A DNA stretch of 35,067 bases, from assembly GCA_019359515.1 (NCBI GenBank), contig JAHHHC010000056.1, positions 1-35,067 of the forward strand, given 5' to 3'. The position numbers and the translations under genes were made by a program. Origin of the DNA: Desmonostoc vinosum HA7617-LM4. Its GTDB lineage: Bacteria; Cyanobacteriota; Cyanobacteriia; Cyanobacteriales; Nostocaceae. The notes under the pieces were generated by a model. It saw nothing but the letters and a program-made list of their open reading frames with translations. It was not told the origin of the DNA and did not search any database. The first letter of the stretch is position 1. Every line of letters starts with the position of its first letter. This document shows, piece by piece, positions 7,500-15,105 of the stretch.

Positions 7500-10052
7500 A
7501 TGTATATTAATGATGTAAATTTATCTCCTATAGTTGTAGCTGAACCTGGTAAATCATATGGCTCGCAGACAGATATAAATAAATGGATTGAGGTATTGGT
7601 AGACTGCCCAGGTAATCCAGGATTATTTACTTACCGATTACCACCTCAGTTAGAAATTAAGCCGGGGGATATATTGAGTGTGCCATTTGGGGCCCAACAA
7701 CTAGGAGCGATCGCCATTCGTTTGCTGGCACAGCCAAATATTGATATCCCACCAGAAAAAATCAAGGAAGTAGAAGATGTCATCAGCGTAGGGTTTTTCC
7801 CAAGTGCTTACTGGGAATTACTCAATCGAGTAGCCGCATACTACTATACACCCTTGATTGGGGTGATCCGGGTAGCTTTGCCACCAGGTTTACTGGGGCG
7901 ATCGCAACGTCGTATCAGGCTTGTAGGAGGGAAACAGCAACTAGGAGATTATTTACTAGCATCACCTCATCCGGCAACGTTTCTCACTCCTGTAGCACAA
8001 CAAGTTTGGCAACTTTTACAAGCGCAATCAGTAGGGGACTATAGTTTCGCCTACCTCCAACAAAAAGTTAAATCAGCTCATCGCGGCATTCGTGAATTGC
8101 TGCGATTTGGCTTAGTAGAAAGCTATCTAGAACCGCCCCGACTAACTCGGCCAAAACTGCAAAAAGCAGTCACATTAATAAATGCTACCGATCGTGATTT
8201 AACCACTCGCCAAAGAGAAATTTTAGAAGTTTTGCGGCGGCGTGGTGGTGAGTTATGGCAAAGTGAATTATTGCAAATTTGTCATGCCAGCCTCTCTATC
8301 CTCAGAACGCTAGCCCAAAAAGGTTGCATTGTTATTGAAGAAAGAGAAGTATTACGAGCAGAACAGGGGCCAGAATTGGTAGGCGACAGTGCGAAATCTC
8401 TAACTACTGCCCAAGCTAGTGTTTTAGAGATAATACAATCACTAGATGGATTTGCTCAAGTTTTGTTGCATGGGGTGACAGGCTCCGGAAAAACAGAAGT
8501 ATATCTCCAAGCGATCGCACCCTTACTCAAAGTCGGTAAATCAGCCCTGGTTCTAGTACCCGAAATTGGACTCACACCCCAGTTAACAGACCGTTTTCGC
8601 GCCCGTTTTGGCAACAGAGTGAGCGTTTATCACAGCGCCCTTTCCGATGGCGAACGTTACGACACTTGGCGGCAAATGCTTACAGGAGAACCCCAAGTCG
8701 TCATCGGTACACGCAGCGCCATTTTCGCCCCCTTGCCTAACTTGGGTTTAATTATCTTAGACGAAGAACACGACAGCAGCTTTAAACAAGACTCCCCCAT
8801 CCCTACCTACCACGCCCGTACCGTTGCCCAGTGGCGAGCAGAGTTAGAAAATTGCCCCCTAATTTTGGGTTCCGCCACACCCTCGTTGGAAAGTTGGGTG
8901 AGTGTGAGAGAAGAAGACACAAACAGGGGGAGACGCGGGGACGCGGTGAGTCATTTCCCCGCGTCTTCTTACTACCTCTCCCTCCCCGAACGCATCCACT
9001 CTCGTCCACTCCCACCAGTAGAAATAGTGGATATGCGGCAAGAGTTGCAGCAGGGAAACCGCTCTATATTTAGTAGAGCGCTGCAAGAAGCTTTACAGCA
9101 GTTAAAAGAAAATCAACAACAAGGAATTTTATTTATCCATCGCCGGGGACACAGTACTTTTGTCTCTTGTCGCAGTTGTGGTTATGTCTTGGAATGTCCC
9201 CATTGTGATGTGTCGCTAGCCTATCATCACAGCGAAGAAGGCGCACCGCAATTATTGCGCTGTCATTACTGTAATTATGGGCGATCGCATCCACAATTTT
9301 GCCCCGACTGCTGTTCCCCTTACCTGAAATTTTTCGGTAGCGGCACTCAGCGAGTAGCGCAGGAATTAGCCAGACAGTTTCCACAGTTGCGCTTGATTCG
9401 TTTTGATAGCGATACCACCCGCAACAAAGGCGCACACCGCACCCTGCTTACCCAGTTTGCCAATGGGGAAGCAGATTTATTAGTGGGTACACAAATGCTC
9501 ACCAAAGGTTTAGATTTGCCACAGGTGACACTAGTTGGTGTTGTCGCCGCCGATGGATTGCTGCATCTATCAGATTATCGCGCCAGCGAGCGGGCATTTC
9601 AAACCCTAACTCAGGTAGCTGGACGCGCAGGTAGAGGTGATGATCCGGGTAGAGTCATCGTGCAAACCTACACACCAGAACATTTAGTGATTGAGGCAGC
9701 ACGAAATCACGATTATCATTCCTTCTCCCAAACTGAGTTAGAACAACGCCAAGCACTCAACTATCCACCCTACGGACGGTTGATTTTGTTGCGCTTGAGT
9801 AGCCTTGATGCCGTACAAGTGCAGAATACAGCACAAATCATCGCTACAGCTTTGAGTGTAGAAGAAGGATTTGAGATATTAGGGCCAGCACCAGCCAGTG
9901 TTTTACGCGTAGCTAATCGTTATCGCTGGCAGATATTGATTAAATTTGCCGCCGATGCCTTGCCACAAATACCAGATTGGGAAGAAGTGCGATCGCTCTG
10001 CCCCCAGTCTGTTAGCTTAACGATAGATGTAGACCCTCTAAATATCATGTAA
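7500..10052 (+). CDS. priA: primosomal protein N' / PriA helicase
   Basis: 850 residues. PriA is a 3'-to-5' DNA helicase that reloads the replisome at stalled forks. Seen here: N-terminal 3'-DNA-binding domain (about 28-130), winged helix, Walker A GVTGSGKT (325-332), Walker B DEEH (421-424), helicase motif GSATPSLESW (458-467), and eight zinc-binding cysteines in four pairs (557/560, 566/569, 588/591, 601/604). The C-terminal helicase lobe has LVGTQMLTKGLDLPQVTLVG and QVAGRAGR. Residues about 470-490 are a low-complexity insertion encoded by repeat-like, palindromic DNA (see findings). The ATG at 7500 lacks an obvious Shine-Dalgarno; the homologous domain starts near residue 28. The gene is monocistronic or leads into the flavoenzyme 58 bp later. 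Confidence 0.96.
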   Translation: MYINDVNLSPIVVAEPGKSYGSQTDINKWIEVLVDCPGNPGLFTYRLPPQLEIKPGDILSVPFGAQQLGAIAIRLLAQPNIDIPPEKIKEVEDVISVGFFPSAYWELLNRVAAYYYTPLIGVIRVALPPGLLGRSQRRIRLVGGKQQLGDYLLASPHPATFLTPVAQQVWQLLQAQSVGDYSFAYLQQKVKSAHRGIRELLRFGLVESYLEPPRLTRPKLQKAVTLINATDRDLTTRQREILEVLRRRGGELWQSELLQICHASLSILRTLAQKGCIVIEEREVLRAEQGPELVGDSAKSLTTAQASVLEIIQSLDGFAQVLLHGVTGSGKTEVYLQAIAPLLKVGKSALVLVPEIGLTPQLTDRFRARFGNRVSVYHSALSDGERYDTWRQMLTGEPQVVIGTRSAIFAPLPNLGLIILDEEHDSSFKQDSPIPTYHARTVAQWRAELENCPLILGSATPSLESWVSVREEDTNRGRRGDAVSHFPASSYYLSLPERIHSRPLPPVEIVDMRQELQQGNRSIFSRALQEALQQLKENQQQGILFIHRRGHSTFVSCRSCGYVLECPHCDVSLAYHHSEEGAPQLLRCHYCNYGRSHPQFCPDCCSPYLKFFGSGTQRVAQELARQFPQLRLIRFDSDTTRNKGAHRTLLTQFANGEADLLVGTQMLTKGLDLPQVTLVGVVAADGLLHLSDYRASERAFQTLTQVAGRAGRGDDPGRVIVQTYTPEHLVIEAARNHDYHSFSQTELEQRQALNYPPYGRLILLRLSSLDAVQVQNTAQIIATALSVEEGFEILGPAPASVLRVANRYRWQILIKFAADALPQIPDWEEVRSLCPQSVSLTIDVDPLNIM

Positions 10053-10110
10053 TAATCCCAAATATCTGTAAAAAGTCTTTTTTACGTTTCTGAAATTACG
10101 AATTATTCTT

Positions 10111-11418
10111 ATGGGTAAAAAAGTAGCGATCGTTGGCGCTGGGCCTTGCGGAGTTTTGCTTGCTTATTATCTATTGCAACGTGACGATAAATACCAAGTG
10201 GATATTTATGAGCGTCGTAGTGATCCTCGAGCGGTTGCCTTTTCCAAATCTAGAACTTTTCCTATTTCTCTCAACGAAAGAGCAATGAGTGCTTTCAGAA
10301 AAATTGAGGGCTTGGAAGAAGCAGTTAAAGCCATCAGTTTAGAAATGATAGGAACCATTTTTCATCAAAAGAATGGCAAAACACGAGTTACAACTAGAAA
10401 AAAACCTCTATTTACCCTCGACCGTACTAGTTTAGTAATCTTGCTATTAGAAAAAATCACCCAAAAATACAATAGTAGTAGACTCGATATTCATTTTAAT
10501 TGTCAATGTACACAAGTAGATTTAGTAGAAAAAAAGGTTAAATTTCAAAAAAATCAAGAAGATATACCCACAGAATTAGAAGAAAAATTCACTGTGAGTT
10601 ATGACTTATTAGTTGGTGCAGATGGCGCACGTTCTATGGTTAGAGAAAATTTGCTTTCTACAGAATTATTTGAGTGTGAACAGAAGTACGTTATTAATGA
10701 CTATAAATCTATTGTCTTACCTTACCCTGATGAACAACTGGAAGTAGGTAAAGTCCATTCTTGGATGGTAGGTGACGACACGCTCATAGTGCTATTGCAT
10801 CAACTAGACAGAAAAATGAGCGGTGTCATCTTATTTCCTCATAATAAAAATCAGATAACTAATTTATCTAGCAAAGAAGAGGTAATCCAATTTTTTCAAG
10901 AGAACACACCAGAAATTAGTCAGCTAATGCCAGAATCAGAAGCTGAAGCTTTTCTTAATAGGCCGATATCGAGAATTTTAACGGTTCGCTGTAACCGCTA
11001 TCATTTTGAGGATCATGTACTATTATTGGGAGATGCAGCTCATGCAGTATCATCTTCCATAGGGCAAGGTTGCAATGCAGCACTCGAAGATGTAGTTTTA
11101 TTTGATCGTCTTTTAGATGAATATGCCGATAATTTAGCTGAGGCGTTAAACCAGTTTACTATTCGCCGTCAGCAAGACGCCCATGCTTTAGTAGAGCTTG
11201 GTGATTATGCTTTTCCTGCATCTAGGAGATTATTAATTGAGTTTGTCTTTAGAGAGTTGCTAGGCAAAACCTTGCATCAACTCTTTCCTCGAAAATTTGC
11301 ACCTTCTTTATCTGAGTTAATATTTGAAACCACAGTTCCCTATTCAGAAATTCTGAACCAATATCAAAGTTGGATATCCAAAGTAAAAAAGTCAAACGAG
11401 AAGTTTTTAACTAACTAG
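10111..11418 (+). CDS. FAD-dependent monooxygenase, kynurenine 3-monooxygenase-like
   Basis: 435 residues. The N-terminal dinucleotide-binding motif is VAIVGAGPCGVLLAYYLL with GxGxxG at 9-14, then the acidic strand end VDIYERRSDPRA. FPISLNERAMSAF resembles the kynurenine monooxygenase segment with its conserved Arg-Ser-Ile-Asn-Leu-like motif. The DG-type motif LLVGADGARSMVRE is at about 167-180 and the second FAD motif LLLGDAAHAVSSSIGQGCNA at about 302-322. These are the hallmarks of class A flavin hydroxylases, which hydroxylate aromatic substrates with NAD(P)H and O2. No other tryptophan-degradation gene is nearby. Its position directly before the precursor peptides makes a role in peptide tailoring possible but unproven. 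A hairpin follows the stop, separating it from the downstream precursor. Confidence 0.88.
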   Translation: MGKKVAIVGAGPCGVLLAYYLLQRDDKYQVDIYERRSDPRAVAFSKSRTFPISLNERAMSAFRKIEGLEEAVKAISLEMIGTIFHQKNGKTRVTTRKKPLFTLDRTSLVILLLEKITQKYNSSRLDIHFNCQCTQVDLVEKKVKFQKNQEDIPTELEEKFTVSYDLLVGADGARSMVRENLLSTELFECEQKYVINDYKSIVLPYPDEQLEVGKVHSWMVGDDTLIVLLHQLDRKMSGVILFPHNKNQITNLSSKEEVIQFFQENTPEISQLMPESEAEAFLNRPISRILTVRCNRYHFEDHVLLLGDAAHAVSSSIGQGCNAALEDVVLFDRLLDEYADNLAEALNQFTIRRQQDAHALVELGDYAFPASRRLLIEFVFRELLGKTLHQLFPRKFAPSLSELIFETTVPYSEILNQYQSWISKVKKSNEKFLTN

Positions 11419-11434
11419 TGGTTAGCGGTAATTA

Positions 11435-11465
11435 GATCCCCAACTTATTGAAGAAATTGGGGATC
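11435..11465 (+). terminator. hairpin after the flavoenzyme gene
   Basis: Perfect 9-bp arms gatccccaa (11435-11443) and ttggggatc (11457-11465) with a 13-base loop, beginning 17 bases after the stop codon. A long T-run is lacking, so termination efficiency is uncertain. Confidence 0.6.
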
Positions 11466-11637
11466 TTGCAGACTCTCAGGTTTTCCATATCTAATCGAGA
11501 AATTCTGCTAACGGTGGTGCATCTTGTAGCGATTTAACGCAGCAGTACTGAACGTCTAAACTACTGTTGCGTATAGGCTAGACATAATATTTGATTGCAT
11601 ATAAGTTAATTCTGTACTTTTATTTATTGAGCTATTT

Positions 11638-11853
11638 ATGGCTAGCATCAAAATTGTAGATTTACCAACCACCTACTCAGATGAGGGATTGGAGTTTGTA
11701 GAACTAAATGATGAGCAATTAAGCCAAATTACTGGGGGAAGTTTTGTTGACAGTCTTATTCAGCAAGTTGTGGGTACTGCTCAAAATGGAATTCAAACAG
11801 GAGTGCAAATAATAGAACAATTTCAAGCAATCACAAGTCTATTTATTATTTGA
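11638..11853 (+). CDS. orphan double-glycine-leader peptide precursor
   Basis: 71 residues. The N-terminus MASIKIVDLPTTYSDEG resembles the leaders of the paired precursors further on, and the leader ends FVELNDEQLSQITGG, the classic bacteriocin-type double-glycine leader cut by C39 peptidases. The putative core is 37 residues, starting SFVDSLIQQVV and ending AITSLFII. It contains GIQTG (a GxxxG motif), four Ser/Thr and no cysteine. It differs from both alpha and beta cores, so it may be a third type of product. No strong ribosome site is seen (ttgagctattt before the ATG). The identification as a precursor is inferred from leader form and context. Confidence 0.75.
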   Translation: MASIKIVDLPTTYSDEGLEFVELNDEQLSQITGGSFVDSLIQQVVGTAQNGIQTGVQIIEQFQAITSLFII

Positions 11854-11869
11854 GGTTTATTAATTAGTT

Positions 11870-12048
11870 CCGTGGGTTTAAGTCCCCCAGTTCTATAACC
11901 GACAAGTTTTGTGTTGGGGTCTGTTTGATAAAGTTGAGGCAGTGTGATCTTGGGGAGCCACTGCGTTGGACGGGTTTCCCGAATTGAAGCAAGTGGCGTG
12001 GTTTCCCCCTGGTGACTTGGCGCTAAATCCCCATTACAAAACTTAATT
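11870..12048 (+). mobile_element. non-coding repeat element, copy 1
   Basis: This 179-bp stretch, from ccgtgggtttaagtccccc to cccattacaaaacttaatt, is repeated in the opposite orientation at 24016-24230. Long blocks are identical, e.g. aagttttgtgttggggtctg and cagtgtgatcttggggagcc. It has no coding capacity. It looks like a non-autonomous mobile element or an IS end. It is followed by four aattacg units (12045-12075). Confidence 0.8.
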
Positions 12049-12521
12049 ACGAATTACGAATTACGAATTACGAATTAGTAAGCTGTTCCACATATAACTT
12101 GCATAATTAGGGCGGGCAAGATGCCCACCCCACAAGAGTTTTATTTAATTTGATTATGTAATTTAGATGTTTTTTAGCTTAACCCTGTTTTGTCAGTTTG
12201 GGAGAAGCCTATCGCTGAAAGCCTTTTGGAGCTTTAGTTTTAAGCTTTTGGTTATAAATTTTAGTTACTGTTAGAAAATAAAGGCTCAAAGCTAGATTGG
12301 ATGAAAGTTTCAGAATCTTGCTTTGATTATTACTTTCCGAGAGTGACATAAAAGGGTTAAGTAGGAAGGCTAAATTAAATCTCACCTAGATTGCCGAGTT
12401 TCGACACTTCGACAAAGCTCAGTGATCACTCCGCTCAACCCTCGTATTCTCAAGGATCGAGCATTGAGCGAAGTCGAAATGCGTCTTACAAATGATTACT
12501 TCAAACTTATTATACCCTTAT
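12049..12521. other. repeat-filled gap before the first precursor unit
   Basis: Contains an aattacg tandem array, a hairpin gggcgggca/tgcccaccc near 12111-12130, and a REP-like inverted pair around 12404-12482 (cttcgacaaagctcagtg versus gagcgaagtcgaaatg). No gene is supported. The remaining sequence is AT-rich and unrecognised. Confidence 0.6.
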
Positions 12522-12550
12522 CCCTCTGAAAACAGCAGTATTTGAGAGGG
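12522..12550 (+). terminator. terminator-like hairpin before precursor pair 1
   Basis: The stem ccctct/agaggg, extended by aaa/ttt after a mismatch, is followed by taattttta. Equivalent hairpins precede pairs 2 and 3. Its loop sequence (acagcagta) is the reverse complement of the corresponding loop at 14971-15002 (apart from one base). Confidence 0.55.
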
Positions 12551-12953
12551 TAATTTTTAATTAAAACAAACAAGAAAAATTTCTCCACAAGTGAGTTATT
12601 TATGTCACTCAAATTCAAGTTTTTTTCAAAAAAATAGAAGAGGTTAACGCAGGTCGCAGGTCGTTTTTGTAACGGGGATTTATACCCCGCTCCAAAAACT
12701 TTTCGCCTTCAAAGGTGTTAGCGTAGTGGGACGAAGTCCGGTTTTAGACCTGATTGTTTTGATAACTGTATGCCTTGAAAAAACAGTTATTTGTGCATCA
12801 AGTTGGATTACAAAAACTAAACTATTTAAGGTACTTTTATCACTATTAAAACTCTTGAAAATCTTGAATACATTGGTGAAGATATAAGCAATAAAAGAAA
12901 TAAACGCTAAGTTTTATTTCCAATAAATAAATCAAAATCTGAGGATTTTTCAA
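12551..12953 (+). promoter_or_regulatory. conserved leader of precursor pair 1
   Basis: Blocks shared with the leaders at 13913 and 15106 include caagaaaaattt, the inverted repeat agtgagttatttatgtcact (12590-12609), ccttgaaaaaacag (from 12773), aaaactaaact, attaaaactcttgaaa and the ribosome site ctgaggatttttcaa. Relative to the other two, about 120 bp is inserted at roughly 12641-12760. It contains a mini-ORF of 11 codons (12602-12637, MSLKFKFF...) and a start-less open frame (12830-12910). Promoter activity is inferred from position and conservation. Confidence 0.6.
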
Positions 12954-13178
12954 ATGGCTAGTATCAATATTTCCAACTTGAATCCTGTTGGTTCTGAATT
13001 ATTCATGGATTCTGAAAGTTTCATGAATGAGTTAACCGAACAAGAACTTAACGCTACCAATGGTGGGCTTAGTCCTATAGTAATTTGGGGTGTAGCGATC
13101 GCCTCAGAATACGTTATCGGTTCTATGGCTGCCGGTGCTGCTGTTGGTGCTTATACTGCTCTTAAGAAGATGAACTAA
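12954..13178 (+). CDS. RiPP precursor alpha-1, double-glycine leader
   Basis: 74 residues preceded by tgaggatttttcaa, a good ribosome site. The leader is about 38 residues, with NISNLNPVGSELFMDSESFM and the double-glycine end LTEQELNATNGG. This is a form common among cyanobacterial bacteriocin-like precursors. The core begins LSPIVIWGVAIASEYVIG and ends GAYTALKKMN. It is hydrophobic, has GAAVG (GxxxG), three Ser, one Thr and no Cys. Compared with alpha-2 and alpha-3 it carries an extra MN at the C-terminus. Likely processed by a C39 peptidase-transporter, none of which is in this window. The core is a candidate substrate for the kinase/HopA1 pair. Confidence 0.85.
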   Translation: MASINISNLNPVGSELFMDSESFMNELTEQELNATNGGLSPIVIWGVAIASEYVIGSMAAGAAVGAYTALKKMN

Positions 13179-13242
13179 GTATCGCTCACCACACTTGTTG
13201 ACGTTTAACTGACAAAAACCCTAGAAACTAAAAGAGTAGATT

Positions 13243-13443
13243 ATGGCTACAATTTGCATTCAAGATTTACGCGCAGGTTTTGATCTAATTTCTGATGAAG
13301 AAACCTACTTAAACGAGTTTACTGATGAGGAATTTTCTGCTGTTAAAGGTGGAATTATACCCATTATCATCACAACCATAGTTGCTTTCTCAGCTAGTGC
13401 CGGCGCATCTTATGCCATCAGTCGCATATTTAGAATGAACTAA
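13243..13443 (+). CDS. RiPP precursor beta-1, double-glycine leader
   Basis: 66 residues, beginning 64 bases after alpha-1. The leader begins MATICIQDLRAGFDLISDEE and ends LNEFTDEEFSAVKGG. The core starts IIPIIITTIVAF and includes SASAGASYAISRIF, with many small residues (small-xxx-small helix-packing patterns) and six Ser/Thr. The only cysteine is Cys5 of the leader. The ribosome site (aaagagtagatt) is weaker than that of alpha, suggesting lower translation or coupling. It ends with the extra residues MN, as alpha-1 does. Confidence 0.85.
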   Translation: MATICIQDLRAGFDLISDEETYLNEFTDEEFSAVKGGIIPIIITTIVAFSASAGASYAISRIFRMN

Positions 13444-13513
13444 CTTATTGTTGACGTTCGACTGACACAAATACTAGAAGCTGAAAGAGTACATTATGTC
13501 AACAATTTGCTGA
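13444..13513 (+). pseudogene. remnant of a further beta precursor
   Basis: The region gttgacgttcgactgacaca to gaaagagtacattatg closely matches the sequence in front of each beta gene. The frame then reads Met-Ser-Thr-Ile-Cys-stop (13496-13513), against Met-Ala-Thr-Ile-Cys in the intact genes, and similarity ends. This indicates an ancestral fourth beta gene (or a partial duplication) that has been lost. Confidence 0.75.
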
Positions 13514-13568
13514 ACTTGATGTCAGGCAATACGCTTGGATTCAAGATTTTCGGTAAAAATTGTTGAAC

Positions 13569-13599
13569 TGTAGAGATGTTGCATTGCAACATCTCTACA
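13569..13599. repeat. perfect 15-bp hairpin repeat
   Basis: The arms tgtagagatgttgca and tgcaacatctctaca flank a single base. The 3' flank tttctatcttaaccca is shared with the hairpin at 14794-14820, which lies at the equivalent place after pair 2 and carries a compensated base-pair change. A frequent palindromic repeat type in Nostoc-like genomes. Confidence 0.8.
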
Positions 13600-13652
13600 A
13601 ATATTTCTATCTTAACCCAAGCGTATTGTGATATTTGTTAGTAGGCGTCTTT

Positions 13653-13830
13653 AGAGGATGTTTGAAAAGTTTTGGGCGAATATAATTCGCTACTACACAA
13701 GCGAAGTCTACCTCCTTTGGAAAACACGGAAAATCGAGTTCTTGAAACCCACGGAGGTGGGTTTTGTCTGTATAGTCGCGATTTCTAATCGCCGGGGTTA
13801 GTATTAATTTAGACTTTTCAAACAACCTCT
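13653..13830. mobile_element. 178-bp MITE between pairs 1 and 2
   Basis: The terminal inverted repeats agaggatgtttgaaaagt (13653-13670) and acttttcaaacaacctct (13813-13830) match in 17 of 18 positions. The interior has small hairpins such as acccacggaggtgggt. An open frame on the minus strand (13607-13825) only translates the element and is not a gene. It is absent from the equivalent place after pair 2. Confidence 0.8.
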
Positions 13831-13865
13831 TACATCCTCGTAACAGAATTGGTATTACTCTTCAC

Positions 13866-13907
13866 ACCCTCTTACTCAAAGCTACACACTGCCTGGAGTG
13901 AGAGGGT
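13866..13907 (+). terminator. terminator-like hairpin after pair 1
   Basis: The arms accctcttactc and gagtgagagggt pair over 12 bases with one G-T wobble, followed by gatttttaa. The position equals the hairpins before pairs 1 and 3. Confidence 0.6.
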
Positions 13908-13912
13908 GATTT

Positions 13913-14192
13913 TTAATTAAAACAAACAAGAAAAATTTATCCACAAGTGAGTTATTTATGTCACTCAAATTCAAGTTTTTTATTTAGAAAATAGCAGAAG
14001 ATAACTCTATACCTTGAAAAAACAGTCATTTATTCATCAAGCTAGATTATAAAAACTAAACTAATTAAGGTACTTTTATCACTATTAAAACTCTTGAAAT
14101 CCTTCGATCTGTTGGTGAAGATGTAAATAACAAAAGAAAGAAACACCAAGTTTCATTCACAACAAACAAATCAAAATCGGAGGGTTTTTAAA
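13913..14192 (+). promoter_or_regulatory. conserved leader of precursor pair 2
   Basis: This is the most compact version of the shared leader. It has caagaaaaatttatccacaa, the inverted repeat agtgagttatttatgtcact (13947-13966), a 9-codon mini-ORF (13958-13987), ccttgaaaaaacagtcattt, and the ribosome site atcggagggttttta before alpha-2. An open frame without a start codon spans 14069-14191. The promoter itself cannot be placed confidently. Confidence 0.6.
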
Positions 14193-14408
14193 ATGGCTAG
14201 TATCAATATTTCCAACCTACAACCTGTTGGTTCTGAATTATTCATGGATTCTGAAAGCTTCATGCATGACTTAACCGAACAGCAACTGAGCGCTACCAAT
14301 GGTGGGCTAGCTCCTTTAGTAATTTGGGGTGTAGCGATCGCCTCAGAATATGTTATTGGTGCTATGGCTGCTGGTGCTGCTGCCGGTGCTTATTCTGCTC
14401 TTAAATAA
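14193..14408 (+). CDS. RiPP precursor alpha-2, double-glycine leader
   Basis: 71 residues. The leader NISNLQPVGSELFMDSESFM ends LTEQQLSATNGG. The core starts LAPLVIWGVAIASEYVIG and ends GAYSALK. Compared with alpha-1, Ser2 and Ser18 of the core are replaced by Ala, leaving two Ser, no Thr and no Cys. Both GAMAAG and GAAAG are retained. The strong ribosome site cggagg is eight bases upstream of the start region. Beta-2 begins 41 bases after its stop. Confidence 0.85.
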   Translation: MASINISNLQPVGSELFMDSESFMHDLTEQQLSATNGGLAPLVIWGVAIASEYVIGAMAAGAAAGAYSALK

Positions 14409-14449
14409 GCATAACTGACACAAATACTAAAAAATGAAAGAGTTACATT

Positions 14450-14644
14450 ATGGCTACAATTTGCATCCAAGATTTACGCGCAGGTTTTGATCTAATTTCT
14501 GACGAAGAAACTTATTTAAACGAGTTTACTGACGAGGAATTTGCTGCTGTTAAAGGTGGACTTATACACATTATTGTGACAACCATAGTTGCTTTCTCTG
14601 CTAGTGCTGGCGCATCTTATGCCATCACTCGTATCTTCAAATAG
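14450..14644 (+). CDS. RiPP precursor beta-2, double-glycine leader
   Basis: 64 residues. The leader is nearly identical to beta-1 (ISDEETYLNEFTDEEFAAVKGG region) and includes Cys5. The core starts LIHIIVTTIVAF and ends SYAITRIFK, so it differs from beta-3 mainly at its first six residues and at the last one. Six Ser/Thr are conserved with beta-1 and beta-3, in TTIVAFSASAGASYAI[S/T]R. The conservation of these hydroxyl residues fits dehydration targets. The ribosome site gaaagagttacatt is modest. Confidence 0.85.
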   Translation: MATICIQDLRAGFDLISDEETYLNEFTDEEFAAVKGGLIHIIVTTIVAFSASAGASYAITRIFK

Positions 14645-14970
14645 TTTTTATCAACATTAACACTGTGTTGAAACCTATTTAGGTCAATAACTTTATATCG
14701 AATCAAATCGTATAAAAGTTAATTATGTAGCCTTTCTAATGCTACATAAATTCTGAGATTGACCATAGAATAGCAAGGATATAACTATGCCGATAGAGAC
14801 GTTGCAATTCAACGTCTCTATAAACGTTTCTATCTTAACCCAAACATATTTTTGTTATCTGGCGGTGCGTTATACCAATTCACAAAAATCCTGATACACA
14901 TCAATCTTTCGTAGGGTTTTAGCAATGCTAAACCCAAACCTTTACCTCTAATGAAACTTTTACCCCTTAC
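14645..14970. other. gap after pair 2, with palindromic repeat at 14794-14820
   Basis: The arms tagagacgttg (14794-14804) and caacgtctcta (14810-14820) form a hairpin homologous to 13569-13599. A smaller palindrome tgtagcctttctaatgctaca lies near 14726-14746. No gene is supported. Confidence 0.7.
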
Positions 14971-15002
14971 ACCCTCTCAAAGTATTGCTGTTTTGAGAGG
15001 GT
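14971..15002 (+). terminator. terminator-like hairpin after pair 2
   Basis: Perfect 11-bp arms accctctcaaa (14971-14981) and tttgagagggt (14992-15002), followed by aatttt. Positioned like the hairpins before pairs 1 and 2, it would separate pair 2 from pair 3 transcription. Confidence 0.65.
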
Positions 15003-15105
15003 AATTTTAAAACAATTGCTCATGATAGGATTCCACAACCAAACGCGAAAAAAGTTCTTACCCCACTCCCCACTCCCAACTCCCTACTCCCTACTCCCCA
15101 CTCTC
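15003..15105. repeat. repeat insertion in leader 3 (heptamer array)
   Basis: About 100 bp present only in the third unit. It includes an array of ccccact/ccctact heptamers (about 15059-15103) flanked by non-repetitive sequence. It splits the terminator-like hairpin from the conserved leader. Confidence 0.75.

Noticed and set aside
8803-9086. Three overlapping open frames on both strands within priA
   Set aside because: They coincide with the GC-rich repeat insertion in priA, which removes stop codons in other frames.
11870-12048. Could the repeated element be a riboswitch or small RNA gene?
   Set aside because: Two copies in unrelated contexts and opposite orientation, without a consistent downstream gene, fit a mobile repeat better. 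I recognised no riboswitch consensus.
13607-13825. 72-residue minus-strand open frame
   Set aside because: It lies almost entirely within the 178-bp MITE and reads its inverted repeat.
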